The notes: generated by a model from the letters alone, not told the origin. DNA of 10,701 nucleotides from HGM11416 sp045596285 (GCA_045596285.1 JAZOCA010000143.1:1-10701), one strand, 5' to 3'; counted from the stretch's first letter, positions 1 through 8,083 are shown. Translations and numbers: made by a program.

Positions 1-25
1 TTTATTATACAAATATATTATATAT

Positions 26-1030
26 ATGAATAAGATTATAAACAGTATTAAAATAGGGTTTTCAATTATAGGCGCAGTTATAGGGGCGGGATTTATTTCA
101 GGTAGGGAAATTATGAAATTTTTTTACGGTAAAAATCTTATCATTAGTGTATCAGTCGTCTTTCTAAGCCTTTTTATATTTATATATATCATTTTAAAAA
201 TTGACGATAAAAAGACAAGTTGGTTAATTGAAAAAAGTACAGCATTAATTTATTTGTTCAACGTATTGATTATGGCTTCAATGTTCAGCGCTACACAAAG
301 TTTAGCTACTCAATTATTGTCGATAAAATATTTGCCTTCCGTCATTCCGATAGCAATTGCAGGAATATCCACTTGGATTTGTTTTAACGGTATAGACAAA
401 TTAGAAAGTGTAAATTCTATATTAATACCTGTTATGATGGTAGTATTTTTTATTGCAGTTATCTTTACGTATAATAAGGAAAATATATATATCGCAGATA
501 ATGTTTTTTCCATAGACGTTGTTTCTTATGCGAGTATGAATATTTTTCTAGCTCAACCTTTTTTATTAAATGTAAAAAAGGAGAAAAATAAATTTTCCCC
601 CTTTTTTGTTGCATTTTTTTCAGCTATAATTTTATCCGTTGCAATATTTGCTTTTTTGTTAATATTATCTGATGATTGTTTAAATTGCGATATACCGCTT
701 ATTTATTTAACAAAAAATAGCTCGTTCTTATCTGCGCTTATAACAATCATTGTTTTCTTAAGTATTTTAACTACAGTCATATCCGTGCAGTTTCCCTTTG
801 GTTGTATTTTAAAGAATAAATTTTCATGTGTGCCTATGGTAATAGTTACCGTAATTGCTTTTGCTATATCAAAAATGGGTTTTTATATGATTGTAGATAA
901 AGTATATCCCGTTATAGCAATTATTTCACTATTATATTATGCAATTATTGCCATTTTGTGGTTAATTTTTCAAGCAGGGCGACTAAAGCGTACATTAAAC
1001 CTGCAAGCACGCATAGGAGGGCAGTACTAG
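26..1030 (+). CDS. YkvI-like multi-pass membrane protein
   Basis: A 334-residue, very hydrophobic protein with about ten predicted membrane segments (near residues 10-28, 38-58, 73-95, 105-121, 131-148, 163-182, 190-213, 232-255, 268-288 and 293-315). The N-terminal glycine-rich stretch IGAVIGAGFISGREIMKFF (residues 15-33) is the hallmark of the YkvI family, relatives of the APC-type amino-acid/cation transporters; this glycine-rich broken first helix usually forms part of the substrate site. Transport activity and substrate are unknown for the family, so only a membrane-transporter-like role is inferred. The ATG at 26 places this motif at the usual distance from the N-terminus, but the 25 bases before it contain no G and hence no Shine-Dalgarno. 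The frame stays open to the window edge, so an upstream start cannot be excluded. The last 28 codons overlap the oppositely oriented permease gene, and the tail after residue 316 is probably not family-conserved. Confidence 0.85.
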   Translation: MNKIINSIKIGFSIIGAVIGAGFISGREIMKFFYGKNLIISVSVVFLSLFIFIYIILKIDDKKTSWLIEKSTALIYLFNVLIMASMFSATQSLATQLLSIKYLPSVIPIAIAGISTWICFNGIDKLESVNSILIPVMMVVFFIAVIFTYNKENIYIADNVFSIDVVSYASMNIFLAQPFLLNVKKEKNKFSPFFVAFFSAIILSVAIFAFLLILSDDCLNCDIPLIYLTKNSSFLSALITIIVFLSILTTVISVQFPFGCILKNKFSCVPMVIVTVIAFAISKMGFYMIVDKVYPVIAIISLLYYAIIAILWLIFQAGRLKRTLNLQARIGGQY

Positions 1031-1754
1031 CCATTACAATATCTAAATTTAGCACTTGGCCACCATATACGATCAAATATCCTAGCCCTGCCTTCGAGAC
1101 TATATATTCTCCCATAATTGACCCGATCCATGCTAATCCAACATTAACCTTTAACGTGGAAATAAATGTAGGTATAGAATTTGGGATTATAAGTCGATAT
1201 AAAATTTGTAATTTGCTTGCTCCTAGCGAACGAAGTAAAAAAATTTTACCTTTGTCGGTTTGCATAAATCCGCTTAACATATTTATCGTTGTGACGATGA
1301 TTGTAACTAATACCGTCATAAATATAATTGATTTAATTCCAGCGCCAAAAGCAATAATTATAATAGGCCCTAACGCGATTTTGGGCAATGCGTTCAAAGT
1401 AACTATATATGGTTCGAATATTAATCTTATTTTATCAGAAAGCCATAAGAATACTGCGATAGAGCTTCCTAAAACCGTTGCTAATATAAAACCAACAATG
1501 GTTTCAAACAAGGTTGTTCCAATATGTTTTAAAAGATCTCCACTTTTTGATAGGGTTTTGATTGTTTTAATCATACGCGATGGAGAGGAGAACATAAAGT
1601 CATCTATAAGATTATATCGCGCCATTAGTTCCCACGATATAATAAATAAGATGATTATTAATATTCTAAATATCCAAATTATCGTAGTGTTTTTCTTTTG
1701 TTCGTTTAAATAGGTTCTTCTATAGTGGGAAATAGGTTTTTGGTTGTTTTTCAT
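945..1754 (-). CDS. ABC importer permease (SsuC/TauC-like)
   Basis: A 269-residue inner-membrane subunit of an ABC importer of the nitrate/sulfonate/THI5 type (BPD_transp_1 fold). Hydrophobic segments lie near residues 25-42, 80-106, 125-160, 200-216 and 238-262. The cytoplasmic EAA-like loop, which docks on the ATPase, is visible around residues 174-198, with the characteristic LGAS and a downstream proline. The C-terminus (LVALLEK followed by a short basic tail) is normal for the family, so the gene looks complete. Its ATG overlaps the TGA of the upstream ATPase gene by 4 bp (ATGA), implying translational coupling. A strong GGGGAG ribosome binding site sits 10 nt upstream, inside the ATPase coding end. 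The 3' end runs 86 bp into the convergent ykvI-like gene and no terminator is evident. Substrate is not predictable from this subunit. Confidence 0.93.
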   Translation of the reverse strand: MKNNQKPISHYRRTYLNEQKKNTTIIWIFRILIIILFIISWELMARYNLIDDFMFSSPSRMIKTIKTLSKSGDLLKHIGTTLFETIVGFILATVLGSSIAVFLWLSDKIRLIFEPYIVTLNALPKIALGPIIIIAFGAGIKSIIFMTVLVTIIVTTINMLSGFMQTDKGKIFLLRSLGASKLQILYRLIIPNSIPTFISTLKVNVGLAWIGSIMGEYIVSKAGLGYLIVYGGQVLNLDIVMASTALLCVLAGLMYALVALLEKLTTKWQ

Positions 1755-2509
1755 GAATGCAATTCTCCCCAGATTCTTTCAAATAAAAGTGCAAATTCTC
1801 TTTCCTCTCGACGTTTTAAGGGAGATAAGGATTTATCAAATGTAATAGCGTGAGTATTTAAAAGGGTAGCGGGGCGATCTGTTAATACTAATATTTTATC
1901 CGCGACCGAAATAGCTTCCGATATGTCGTGTGTAACGAGTATTGCAGTTTTGTTTTCGTTTTTAATTATTCTATATACGTCGTCACATACTGTAAGTCGA
2001 GTTTGATAGTCTAAGGCAGAAAAGGGTTCGTCTAATAAGAGGAGGGCGGGTGAAAACGAAAGTGTTCTTATTAATGCAGCACGTTGTTTCATTCCTCCCG
2101 AAAGTTGGCCGGGATATCTCTTTTTGAAATCTTTAAGCCCGTATTTATTCATTAGTTGATCGATATATTCTCGTTTGTTTTTTGTAAGTTCATTTTTGAT
2201 CTTTAATGGTAAAAGTGCATTTTGTTCTATACTAAGCCAAGGAAACAATTCATCTTTTTGTAGCATATAACCAATTTTGCAATTGCACGTCTTATTTTCA
2301 TTTTCATCATAAAATACTATTTTCCCTTGGTAGGGTATAAGGTTTGCTATTGCTGATAATATGCTGGTTTTTCCACAACCAGATTTACCTATTATTGCTA
2401 CAAAGTCACCTTGATTAACGTTAAAAGACAAATTGTTTATTGCGTGAATTTCTTCTTTTTTTGTTTGGTAATAAATTGAAAGATTTTTAATTTCAAGAAG
2501 TGTTTTCAT
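1751..2509 (-). CDS. ABC importer ATP-binding protein (SsuB/TauB-like)
   Basis: A 252-residue ATPase subunit powering the importer encoded around it. All nucleotide-binding motifs are intact: Walker A GKSGCGKT (residues 41-48), Q-loop glutamine 84, signature LSGGMKQR (136-143), Walker B LLLLDEP (156-162), D-loop SALD (164-167) and switch histidine 194 in VTHD. Length and motif spacing match the nitrate/sulfonate/taurine ATPase family, with no extra C-terminal regulatory domain. A short cysteine pair (CNC, near residues 75-77) lies just before the Q-loop strand and is not a standard feature; its role, if any, is unknown. The gene is second in the operon, 82 bp after the binding-protein gene and overlapping the permease start by 4 bp. 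Its ribosome binding site (GGAG, plus-strand 2521-2524) is 11 nt from the ATG, slightly long. Confidence 0.94.
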   Translation of the reverse strand: MKTLLEIKNLSIYYQTKKEEIHAINNLSFNVNQGDFVAIIGKSGCGKTSILSAIANLIPYQGKIVFYDENENKTCNCKIGYMLQKDELFPWLSIEQNALLPLKIKNELTKNKREYIDQLMNKYGLKDFKKRYPGQLSGGMKQRAALIRTLSFSPALLLLDEPFSALDYQTRLTVCDDVYRIIKNENKTAILVTHDISEAISVADKILVLTDRPATLLNTHAITFDKSLSPLKRREEREFALLFERIWGELHS

Positions 2510-2591
2510 AAAAATATCTTCTCCGAAGTTTGGCGATATAATACATGTATTTTAATGACTTATGCAAGACATAAAAATGTCAAAAATCACA
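2510..2591 (-). other. Gap in ABC operon with two inverted repeats
   Basis: This 82-bp spacer between the binding-protein and ATPase genes is long for an otherwise tightly packed operon. It holds a small hairpin (GACAT/ATGTC with a 4-nt loop, 2568-2581) directly after the binding-protein stop codon and a perfect 12-bp palindrome AATACATGTATT (2540-2551). The hairpin is short and not followed by a T run on the minus strand, so it is not a convincing terminator. It could instead protect the 3' end of a processed binding-protein message, a common way to give excess binding protein. No clear internal promoter is seen. Confidence 0.4.
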
Positions 2592-3599
2592 TTATCTATC
2601 AGCATTTTTGTAATAATTTTCATTGCTATATTTGGTAATGATTAAATCCTCGTATGGAACTCTGCTTGATAGTTCGCCTGCGCTTTCCATAATATCTTGG
2701 AGTCTTGTGAAAGATTCATTTTTCATTGTCATATCATCCACCCATGCATCAATTTGATTGTATCTTTTTATAGAAGCAATGATGCTTTCGTCGCTTACGC
2801 CAGGAAATTGATTTTTAAGTGCATTAACTAAATCAATTTCGCTAGCTGTTTTTGTATATACTATCCCTCTATACAGGGCGGAAACAAATTTTTTAATTAT
2901 TTCTTCGTGCGAGTTAATGTATTCGCTTAATGCCATGAATGCTGTATATGGAATCTCTCCGCTATCTTGACCAATGCTGGCTACTACGTATCCTTTATTT
3001 GCTTTTTCAAATTCAGATGCCGTAGGTTCGAATAAAGTACAATAATCTCCGGTTCCTCCTTCAAAAGCCGCTGCAGTTAAGGCAAATTGAACGTCAAAAT
3101 TTAGTGAGATGTTTTCTTTATCAATTAGACCTTTTTGTTTTAACAAGTATTCAAGGGTCATTGCCGGAACACCGCCTTTTCTTCCTGCAATTATTTCACA
3201 CCCAGACATATAAGAATAATCAAAAGGGATTTCTTTTTTTCGTGAAATTAGAAATGATCCGTCTCTTTTCGTTAATTGGGCAAATATTTTAGGATAATTT
3301 TCTTTACCATTAAGGTATACGTACATAGCCGCTTCTGGCCCCATAAGCCCTATATCTGCGCTATTAGAAAGTAGGGCAGTCATCGATTTATCGGCACCAC
3401 CTCCATTGGTCAGTTCAATTTCTATGTTTTCATCTTTAAAATAACCCATTTCAATTGCAACATAAAACGGTGCGTAAAATATAGAATGAGTTACCTCGTT
3501 TACTCTTATTTTTGTTTGGCTATTCTTTCTTTCACTACAGGCAATACTTGATGCAATTATTAGTGTAGCGGAAAGTATTATACATAATATTTTCTTCAT
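2592..3599 (-). CDS. ABC importer substrate-binding lipoprotein (SsuA/THI5-like)
   Basis: A 335-residue extracellular solute-binding protein that should deliver substrate to the permease and ATPase downstream. The N-terminus is a signal peptide (MKK, hydrophobic stretch 4-20) ending at Cys21, the likely lipidated residue. The lipobox SIAC is atypical, with serine rather than Leu/Val/Ile at -3. The mature part shows the SsuA/THI5/NMT1 fold signature: YAPFYVAIEMGYF (42-54), then a GGGADK loop (67-71 region) and ALLSNSADIGLMGPEA (75-90). Further family-like blocks are QLTKRDGSFL (108-117), GRKGGVPAMTLEY (139-151) and LFEPTA (189-194). The overall pattern resembles the B. subtilis YtlA-type binding proteins, for which the substrate is not established. 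Candidates in the superfamily include sulfonates, nitrate and pyrimidine precursors of thiamine; no TPP riboswitch is present to favour the last. The AAGGAG ribosome binding site lies 5 nt before the ATG. Confidence 0.92.
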   Translation of the reverse strand: MKKILCIILSATLIIASSIACSERKNSQTKIRVNEVTHSIFYAPFYVAIEMGYFKDENIEIELTNGGGADKSMTALLSNSADIGLMGPEAAMYVYLNGKENYPKIFAQLTKRDGSFLISRKKEIPFDYSYMSGCEIIAGRKGGVPAMTLEYLLKQKGLIDKENISLNFDVQFALTAAAFEGGTGDYCTLFEPTASEFEKANKGYVVASIGQDSGEIPYTAFMALSEYINSHEEIIKKFVSALYRGIVYTKTASEIDLVNALKNQFPGVSDESIIASIKRYNQIDAWVDDMTMKNESFTRLQDIMESAGELSSRVPYEDLIITKYSNENYYKNADR

Positions 3600-3629
3600 T
3601 TTTACTCCTTTTTCGTTAAAAAATTCTAT

Positions 3630-3654
3630 AATATATCATATGATGTAGGGTAAA
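3630..3654 (-). promoter_or_regulatory. Candidate promoter of the ABC operon
   Basis: On the minus strand an extended -10-like element TGATATATT (plus 3630-3638) precedes the binding-protein gene, with a 4/6-match -35-like TTTACC at plus 3649-3654. The spacing between the hexamers is only 13 nt (15 nt if TATTAT is used as -10), so the assignment leans on the extended TG motif. The resulting leader would be about 24 nt, too short for a riboswitch. A 10-bp perfect palindrome ATCATATGAT (3635-3644) overlaps the candidate promoter and could be an operator. Confidence 0.35.
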
Positions 3655-3657
3655 TAT

Positions 3658-3686
3658 TTGACATCTTCTTGAGATTTATTTATAAT
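3658..3686 (+). promoter_or_regulatory. Consensus sigma-A promoter of valS
   Basis: A perfect TTGACA (-35, 3658-3663) and a perfect TATAAT (-10, 3681-3686) are separated by exactly 17 bp. Transcription should begin near 3693, leaving a leader of about 34 nt before the valS ATG at 3727. The ribosome binding site AAAGGA (3713-3718) is 8 nt from the start codon. The leader is far too short for a T-box or other tRNA-sensing element. Confidence 0.88.
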
Positions 3687-3726
3687 TATATAAATAAAAT
3701 GTAAACCTTAACAAAGGAAATATATT

Positions 3727-6357
3727 ATGGAATTAAACAAAAACTACAACCCAAAAGATTTTGAAAAGCGTATTTATGATAGCTGGGAAGAAAATAAATA
3801 TTTTGAAGCCCATCCCAACCCCAAAAAACTCCCATATACAATCGTTATGCCTCCTCCAAATATTACGGGGCAGTTACACATAGGTCATGCGCTTAATCAA
3901 ACCTTGCAAGATGCGGTTATAAGATTCAAAAGAATGCAGGGATACGAAGCTCTTTGGTTACCTGGTACCGACCATGCATCTATCGCTACTGAAGTTAAAA
4001 TTGTAGAAAAAATAAAAGCGGAAGAAGGCAAGACTAAACAAGAATTGGGAAGAGAAGCATTTTTAGAAAGAGCGTGGGACTGGAAAAATGCTTATGGTAA
4101 TAGAATAGTAGAGCAAATAAAACGTTTAGGATCTTCATGTGACTGGTCTAAATTATCTTTCACTATGGACAAGCGTTGTTCAGATGCGGTTTTAGATGTT
4201 TTTGTTAAGTTATACGAAAAAGGACTTATTTATCGTGGATCAAGAATAATCAACTGGTGTCCTTGTTGTAAAACAGCATTATCTGATGCAGAAGTAGAAT
4301 ATTCAGACGAACCATCATATTTTTGGCACTTAAGATATCAAGTAAAAGACAGCGATGAATACATCGTGGTAGCAACGACTAGACCTGAAACGATGTTGGG
4401 TGATACCGCTGTTGCTGTTAATCCTAAGGATAAAAGATATGCTAATTTGGTTGGAAAAACCCTTATTTTGCCCCTTTTAAATAAAGAAATTCCCGTTGTT
4501 GCCGATTCATATGTAGATGTGGCGTTTGGAACAGGTGCTGTAAAAATTACTCCTGCACACGATCCTAACGACTTTGAGGTCGGTTTACGCCATAATTTAC
4601 CCATAGTTCGAGTTATGAATGATGACGGAACGATGAATGAATTAGCTGGAAAATATCAGGGGTTAGATAGATTTGAGGCTCGTAAGATTATTGTTGAAGA
4701 TTTGAAAGCGTGTGGATCACTTGTTAAGATAGAACCGCATGCTCATAATGTTGGGCATTGTTATCGTTGTCATTCAATAGTTGAGCCTATTATATCTAAG
4801 CAATGGTTTGTTAAGATGGAAGGCCTTGCAAAGCCAGCCATTAAGGTCGTTAAAGACAAATCTATTAAGTTTACACCTAAACGTTTTACAAAAATTTATT
4901 ATAATTGGATGGAAAATATCAAAGACTGGTGTATTTCTCGTCAATTGTGGTGGGGCCATAGAATTCCAGCGTATTATTGCGAAGAATGCGGTGAATTAGT
5001 AGTTGCTACTCATGCACCAGATAAATGTCCTAAGTGTTCATGCACGACATTTAAACAGGATGAAGACGTTTTAGATACCTGGTTTTCTTCAGCGCTATGG
5101 CCGTTCTCTACATTAGGCTATCCCGAAAAGACTCCTGAACTTGATTATTTTTATCCAACTGATACTTTGATAACTGCATACGATATCATTTTCTTCTGGG
5201 TTGCAAGAATGATATTTAGTGGAATAGAACATACTGGAAAAATCCCCTTTAAGGACGTTATGATTCACGGAATTGTTCGTGATGCCGAAGGCAGAAAAAT
5301 GAGTAAATCCTTGGGGAATGGTATTGATCCGTTAGAAATTATTGATACTTATGGGGCTGATACCTTAAGATTTTCGCTTATTAACGGTGTTTCTGCCGGT
5401 AATGACACACGTTATTCAAACGACAAAATTGAAGGGACCAGAAACTTCATCAATAAGTTATGGAACGCAAGCAGATTCGTTTTAATGAATGCTGAAAACG
5501 TAAAGATAAAAGATATTTCTGAATGTAAATTATCTGTTGCTGATAAATGGATTATTTCAAAACTTAATGACGCGATAAAGAACGTTACAGTAAATATGGA
5601 TAAGTTTGAAATTGGTCTTGCCGCAAGTGTTGCACACGACTTCTTGTGGTATGATTTTTGCGACTGGTATATTGAACTTTCTAAACCTTCGTTATATAGT
5701 GAAAATGAAGAACAGAAGAGAGATACTTTAAGCGTTTTAGTTTACGTATTAGGCGAAGCATTAAAACTTTTACATCCTATTATTCCGTTTATTACAGAAG
5801 AGATATATCAAAACATACCTGGGGCAGGTGAAAGTATAATGATTTCAGAATATCCCAAGTATAATAAAAAATTTGCATATCGCAAAGACAAAGTGGCTTG
5901 TGAAACTGTAATGGATATAATTAAGGGGCTACGTAACTTACGCGCACAAGTTAATGCCCCGATGTCTAAAAAAATTGACGTTTATATGGTCACGGAAGAT
6001 AAAAAACTTATTAATCGCACCTCTTCCTATATTGAAAAGTTAGCGGGCGTAACTTCTATTAAGTACGTTCAAAATAAGGCTCAAATAACAGAAAAAGTTC
6101 TTTCTGTTATGCTCCCTGGATATGAAATATACGTTCCATTAGGAGAACTTGTTGACGTTCAACAAGAAATTATTCGCTTAAAGGGTGAACTCGCTAAAGT
6201 TGAAAAGGATATAGCGTTTGCACAGGGTAGATTAAATAATCCCGGTTTTGCTGCAAAGGCACCGAAGCAAGTTGTTGATGCCGAACGTGTTAAACTTGCT
6301 AAAAATTTAGAAGTAAAAGATAAGCTTTTGGCTAATTTGGCCGAATACGAAAATTAA
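3727..6357 (+). CDS. valS: Valine--tRNA ligase (ValRS)
   Basis: Cytoplasmic class I aminoacyl-tRNA synthetase that charges tRNA-Val with valine and hydrolyses mischarged Thr-tRNA-Val. The 876 residues are full length for bacterial ValRS. Visible landmarks, in order: PPPNITGQLHIGHAL with HIGH at 51-54; a Cys cluster at 178-181 and C345-x2-C348, probably one zinc site; the CP1 editing domain with TTRPETMLGD (217-226) and HDPNDFEVG (278-286); WWGHRIP (408-414); a second Cys4 knuckle, C418-x2-C421 and C434-x2-C437; KMSKS (524-528); the anticodon-binding helical domain; and a C-terminal coiled coil from about 811 rich in Lys/Glu that contacts the tRNA elbow. The gene has its own strong promoter and is closed by an intrinsic terminator, so it appears to be a single-gene transcription unit. 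No folC follows it, unlike in Bacillus. Confidence 0.98.
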   Translation: MELNKNYNPKDFEKRIYDSWEENKYFEAHPNPKKLPYTIVMPPPNITGQLHIGHALNQTLQDAVIRFKRMQGYEALWLPGTDHASIATEVKIVEKIKAEEGKTKQELGREAFLERAWDWKNAYGNRIVEQIKRLGSSCDWSKLSFTMDKRCSDAVLDVFVKLYEKGLIYRGSRIINWCPCCKTALSDAEVEYSDEPSYFWHLRYQVKDSDEYIVVATTRPETMLGDTAVAVNPKDKRYANLVGKTLILPLLNKEIPVVADSYVDVAFGTGAVKITPAHDPNDFEVGLRHNLPIVRVMNDDGTMNELAGKYQGLDRFEARKIIVEDLKACGSLVKIEPHAHNVGHCYRCHSIVEPIISKQWFVKMEGLAKPAIKVVKDKSIKFTPKRFTKIYYNWMENIKDWCISRQLWWGHRIPAYYCEECGELVVATHAPDKCPKCSCTTFKQDEDVLDTWFSSALWPFSTLGYPEKTPELDYFYPTDTLITAYDIIFFWVARMIFSGIEHTGKIPFKDVMIHGIVRDAEGRKMSKSLGNGIDPLEIIDTYGADTLRFSLINGVSAGNDTRYSNDKIEGTRNFINKLWNASRFVLMNAENVKIKDISECKLSVADKWIISKLNDAIKNVTVNMDKFEIGLAASVAHDFLWYDFCDWYIELSKPSLYSENEEQKRDTLSVLVYVLGEALKLLHPIIPFITEEIYQNIPGAGESIMISEYPKYNKKFAYRKDKVACETVMDIIKGLRNLRAQVNAPMSKKIDVYMVTEDKKLINRTSSYIEKLAGVTSIKYVQNKAQITEKVLSVMLPGYEIYVPLGELVDVQQEIIRLKGELAKVEKDIAFAQGRLNNPGFAAKAPKQVVDAERVKLAKNLEVKDKLLANLAEYEN

Positions 6358-6368
6358 TTATCACATAA

Positions 6369-6407
6369 GAAAAAGAGCGCGTGTTGTTTTAATCCGCTCT
6401 TTTTTCT
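6369..6407 (+). terminator. Rho-independent terminator after valS
   Basis: A stem AAAAAGAGCG (6370-6379) pairs perfectly with CGCTCTTTTT (6395-6404) around a 15-nt loop, and the 3' arm merges into a run of six T (6400-6405). It starts 12 bp after the valS stop codon. It separates valS from the rnj cluster, though no clear promoter is visible between it and rnj (6408-6433), so partial read-through may feed rnj. Confidence 0.85.
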
Positions 6408-6433
6408 AGTGTTAATAAATATATTGGAGAGAA

Positions 6434-8083
6434 ATGAAACAAAAAGCAAACAATTTAAAAATAAGATTTTTAGGTGGCGTAGGTGAAATAGGAAAAAATA
6501 TGACCGCCTTTGAATTTGGCAACGATATTGTTATCGTTGACGTTGGCTTGACCTTTCCCACAATGGATATGCCCGGAATTGATATAGTAATTCCAGATAC
6601 CTCTTTTATAATTCAAAACAAGCAAAAAATAAGAGGAATTGTATTAACGCACGGGCACGAGGATCACATAGGAGGGTTGCCATATCTTTTAAAAGAACTG
6701 AACGTTCCAGTTTACGGAACAAAACTTACCTTAACCCTTGCCGAAAACAAACTTCGCGAACAAAACGTTAAGGGAGTTAAATTAAATTGCGTTAAAGCAG
6801 GCGCTAAGATAAAATTAGGATGTTTTTCAGTTGAATTTATTAACGTTAACCACTCAATAGCTGGGTCTTGTGCCTTGGCGATAACTACGCCTGTAGGGGT
6901 TATTGTTCATTCTGGTGATTTTAAGGTTGATCTTACCCCGATAAACGGAGATATCGTAGATATTACAAGATTTTCTGAAATAGGTAAAAAGGGTGTTCTT
7001 TTGTTCATGTGTGAATCTACGAATGTAGAAAGATCAGGCTATTCGATGAGTGAAAGCGTGGTGGGGGAAACACTTGATAAAATATTTAGTGAAAACATAA
7101 AAAGAAGATTAATTATTGCCACTTTTGCAAGTAATGTATATAGAGTACAACAAATCATTAATCTTGCTGTAAAATATAAAAGGAAAGTCGCATTTTCCGG
7201 AAGAAGTATGATCAACGTTGCAGAAACTGCTTCTAAAATAGGGGAAATGAATATTCCAGAGGGATTAATTGTTGATATTGAAAGAATAAAAAATATTCAC
7301 GATAAAGACCTTGTGATCATTTCTACTGGCTCGCAAGGAGAGCCTATGAGCGCTCTTACAAGAATGGCTTCAGATGATTTTAACCACGTTAAAATTGATT
7401 CAAACGATACGATTGTTATTTCTGCGAGCCCTATTCCCGGTAATGAAAGAAGCATTTATAACGTTATCAATAATCTTTATCGAAAGGGCGCAGAAGTAAT
7501 TTATGACGATTTAAATAGTATTCACGTATCTGGGCATGCTTGTCAGGAAGAGTTGAAGATATTACATTCACTGCTTAAACCTAAATTTTTTATTCCTATA
7601 CATGGTGAATATCGGCATTTGAAAAAGCATTGTATTTTAGCAAAAGATTTAGGTATGCGTGAAAGCAATATGCTTATTTGTGATATTGGAGATACGGTTG
7701 AACTTTCATCTAAGTCTATGAAGAGAGGCGAGCAGTTCCAGGCCGGTAGTAAGTTGGTTGACGGACTTACCATTGACGACGCAAATTCTTTGATAAAGGA
7801 TAGAATTCATCTTGCTGAAGACGGCATAATTATTGCGCTAGCAGGAATCTCTTTAACATCTGGGCTACAAGACGTAAATTTTATCTTGAAAGGAGTTGTT
7901 TTAACGGAAGAGCAGTTAGATGAGTGTAGATTTATTCTTCAAAAAGCCGTAAACGAATTTGATATTGATAATTTAGGTGATGAATCCGAATTGCGCCGTA
8001 GAATCAGAAAAGCTTTGAAAAACTTTATTTATAAAAAAACAAAAAATACGCCTATGATCGTTCCGGTCATAACAAAATTTTAG
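6434..8083 (+). CDS. rnj: Ribonuclease J
   Basis: A 549-residue metallo-beta-lactamase/beta-CASP nuclease, full length for RNase J. It is a 5'-3' exo- and endoribonuclease of mRNA decay and rRNA maturation in the cytoplasm of Firmicutes. The zinc ligands are all present: HGHEDH (73-78), H140 in NVNHS, and D162 in HSGDFKVD (159-166). The CESTN motif follows the lactamase core. The beta-CASP part shows STGSQGEP, SASPIPGNE, HVSGH (364-368) and the late HGE (390-392) that completes the metal site. The C-terminal domain ends in the usual short hydrophobic tail. The start is supported by GGAGAG (6426-6431), 2 nt upstream of the ATG (5 nt counted from the core GGA), a rather close spacing. One paralogue is seen; whether it is RnjA- or RnjB-like cannot be decided here. 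The gene is followed after 19 bp by trmR, so they are probably co-transcribed. Confidence 0.96.
   Translation: MKQKANNLKIRFLGGVGEIGKNMTAFEFGNDIVIVDVGLTFPTMDMPGIDIVIPDTSFIIQNKQKIRGIVLTHGHEDHIGGLPYLLKELNVPVYGTKLTLTLAENKLREQNVKGVKLNCVKAGAKIKLGCFSVEFINVNHSIAGSCALAITTPVGVIVHSGDFKVDLTPINGDIVDITRFSEIGKKGVLLFMCESTNVERSGYSMSESVVGETLDKIFSENIKRRLIIATFASNVYRVQQIINLAVKYKRKVAFSGRSMINVAETASKIGEMNIPEGLIVDIERIKNIHDKDLVIISTGSQGEPMSALTRMASDDFNHVKIDSNDTIVISASPIPGNERSIYNVINNLYRKGAEVIYDDLNSIHVSGHACQEELKILHSLLKPKFFIPIHGEYRHLKKHCILAKDLGMRESNMLICDIGDTVELSSKSMKRGEQFQAGSKLVDGLTIDDANSLIKDRIHLAEDGIIIALAGISLTSGLQDVNFILKGVVLTEEQLDECRFILQKAVNEFDIDNLGDESELRRRIRKALKNFIYKKTKNTPMIVPVITKF

Noticed and set aside
958..1713. A 251-codon open frame on the plus strand opposite the ABC permease
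   Set aside because: It is fully antisense to a gene with clear family motifs; its predicted protein has no recognisable domain and no ribosome binding site, so it is a shadow frame.
3600..3726. Possible T-box or TPP riboswitch in the divergent intergenic region
   Set aside because: Both predicted leaders are under 40 nt and no T-box bulge sequence or TPP core motifs are visible.
4338..4604. Minus-strand open frame inside valS
   Set aside because: It lies opposite the conserved CP1 editing domain of ValRS, with no independent support.
4774..4999. Short open frames on both strands within valS
   Set aside because: They overlap the conserved zinc-knuckle and WWGHRIP region of ValRS and encode no recognisable protein.
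6408..6433. Possible promoter for rnj between the valS terminator and the start codon
   Set aside because: A TAATAA near 6413 has no acceptable -35 at 16-18 nt and would give an almost leaderless RNA; not convincing.
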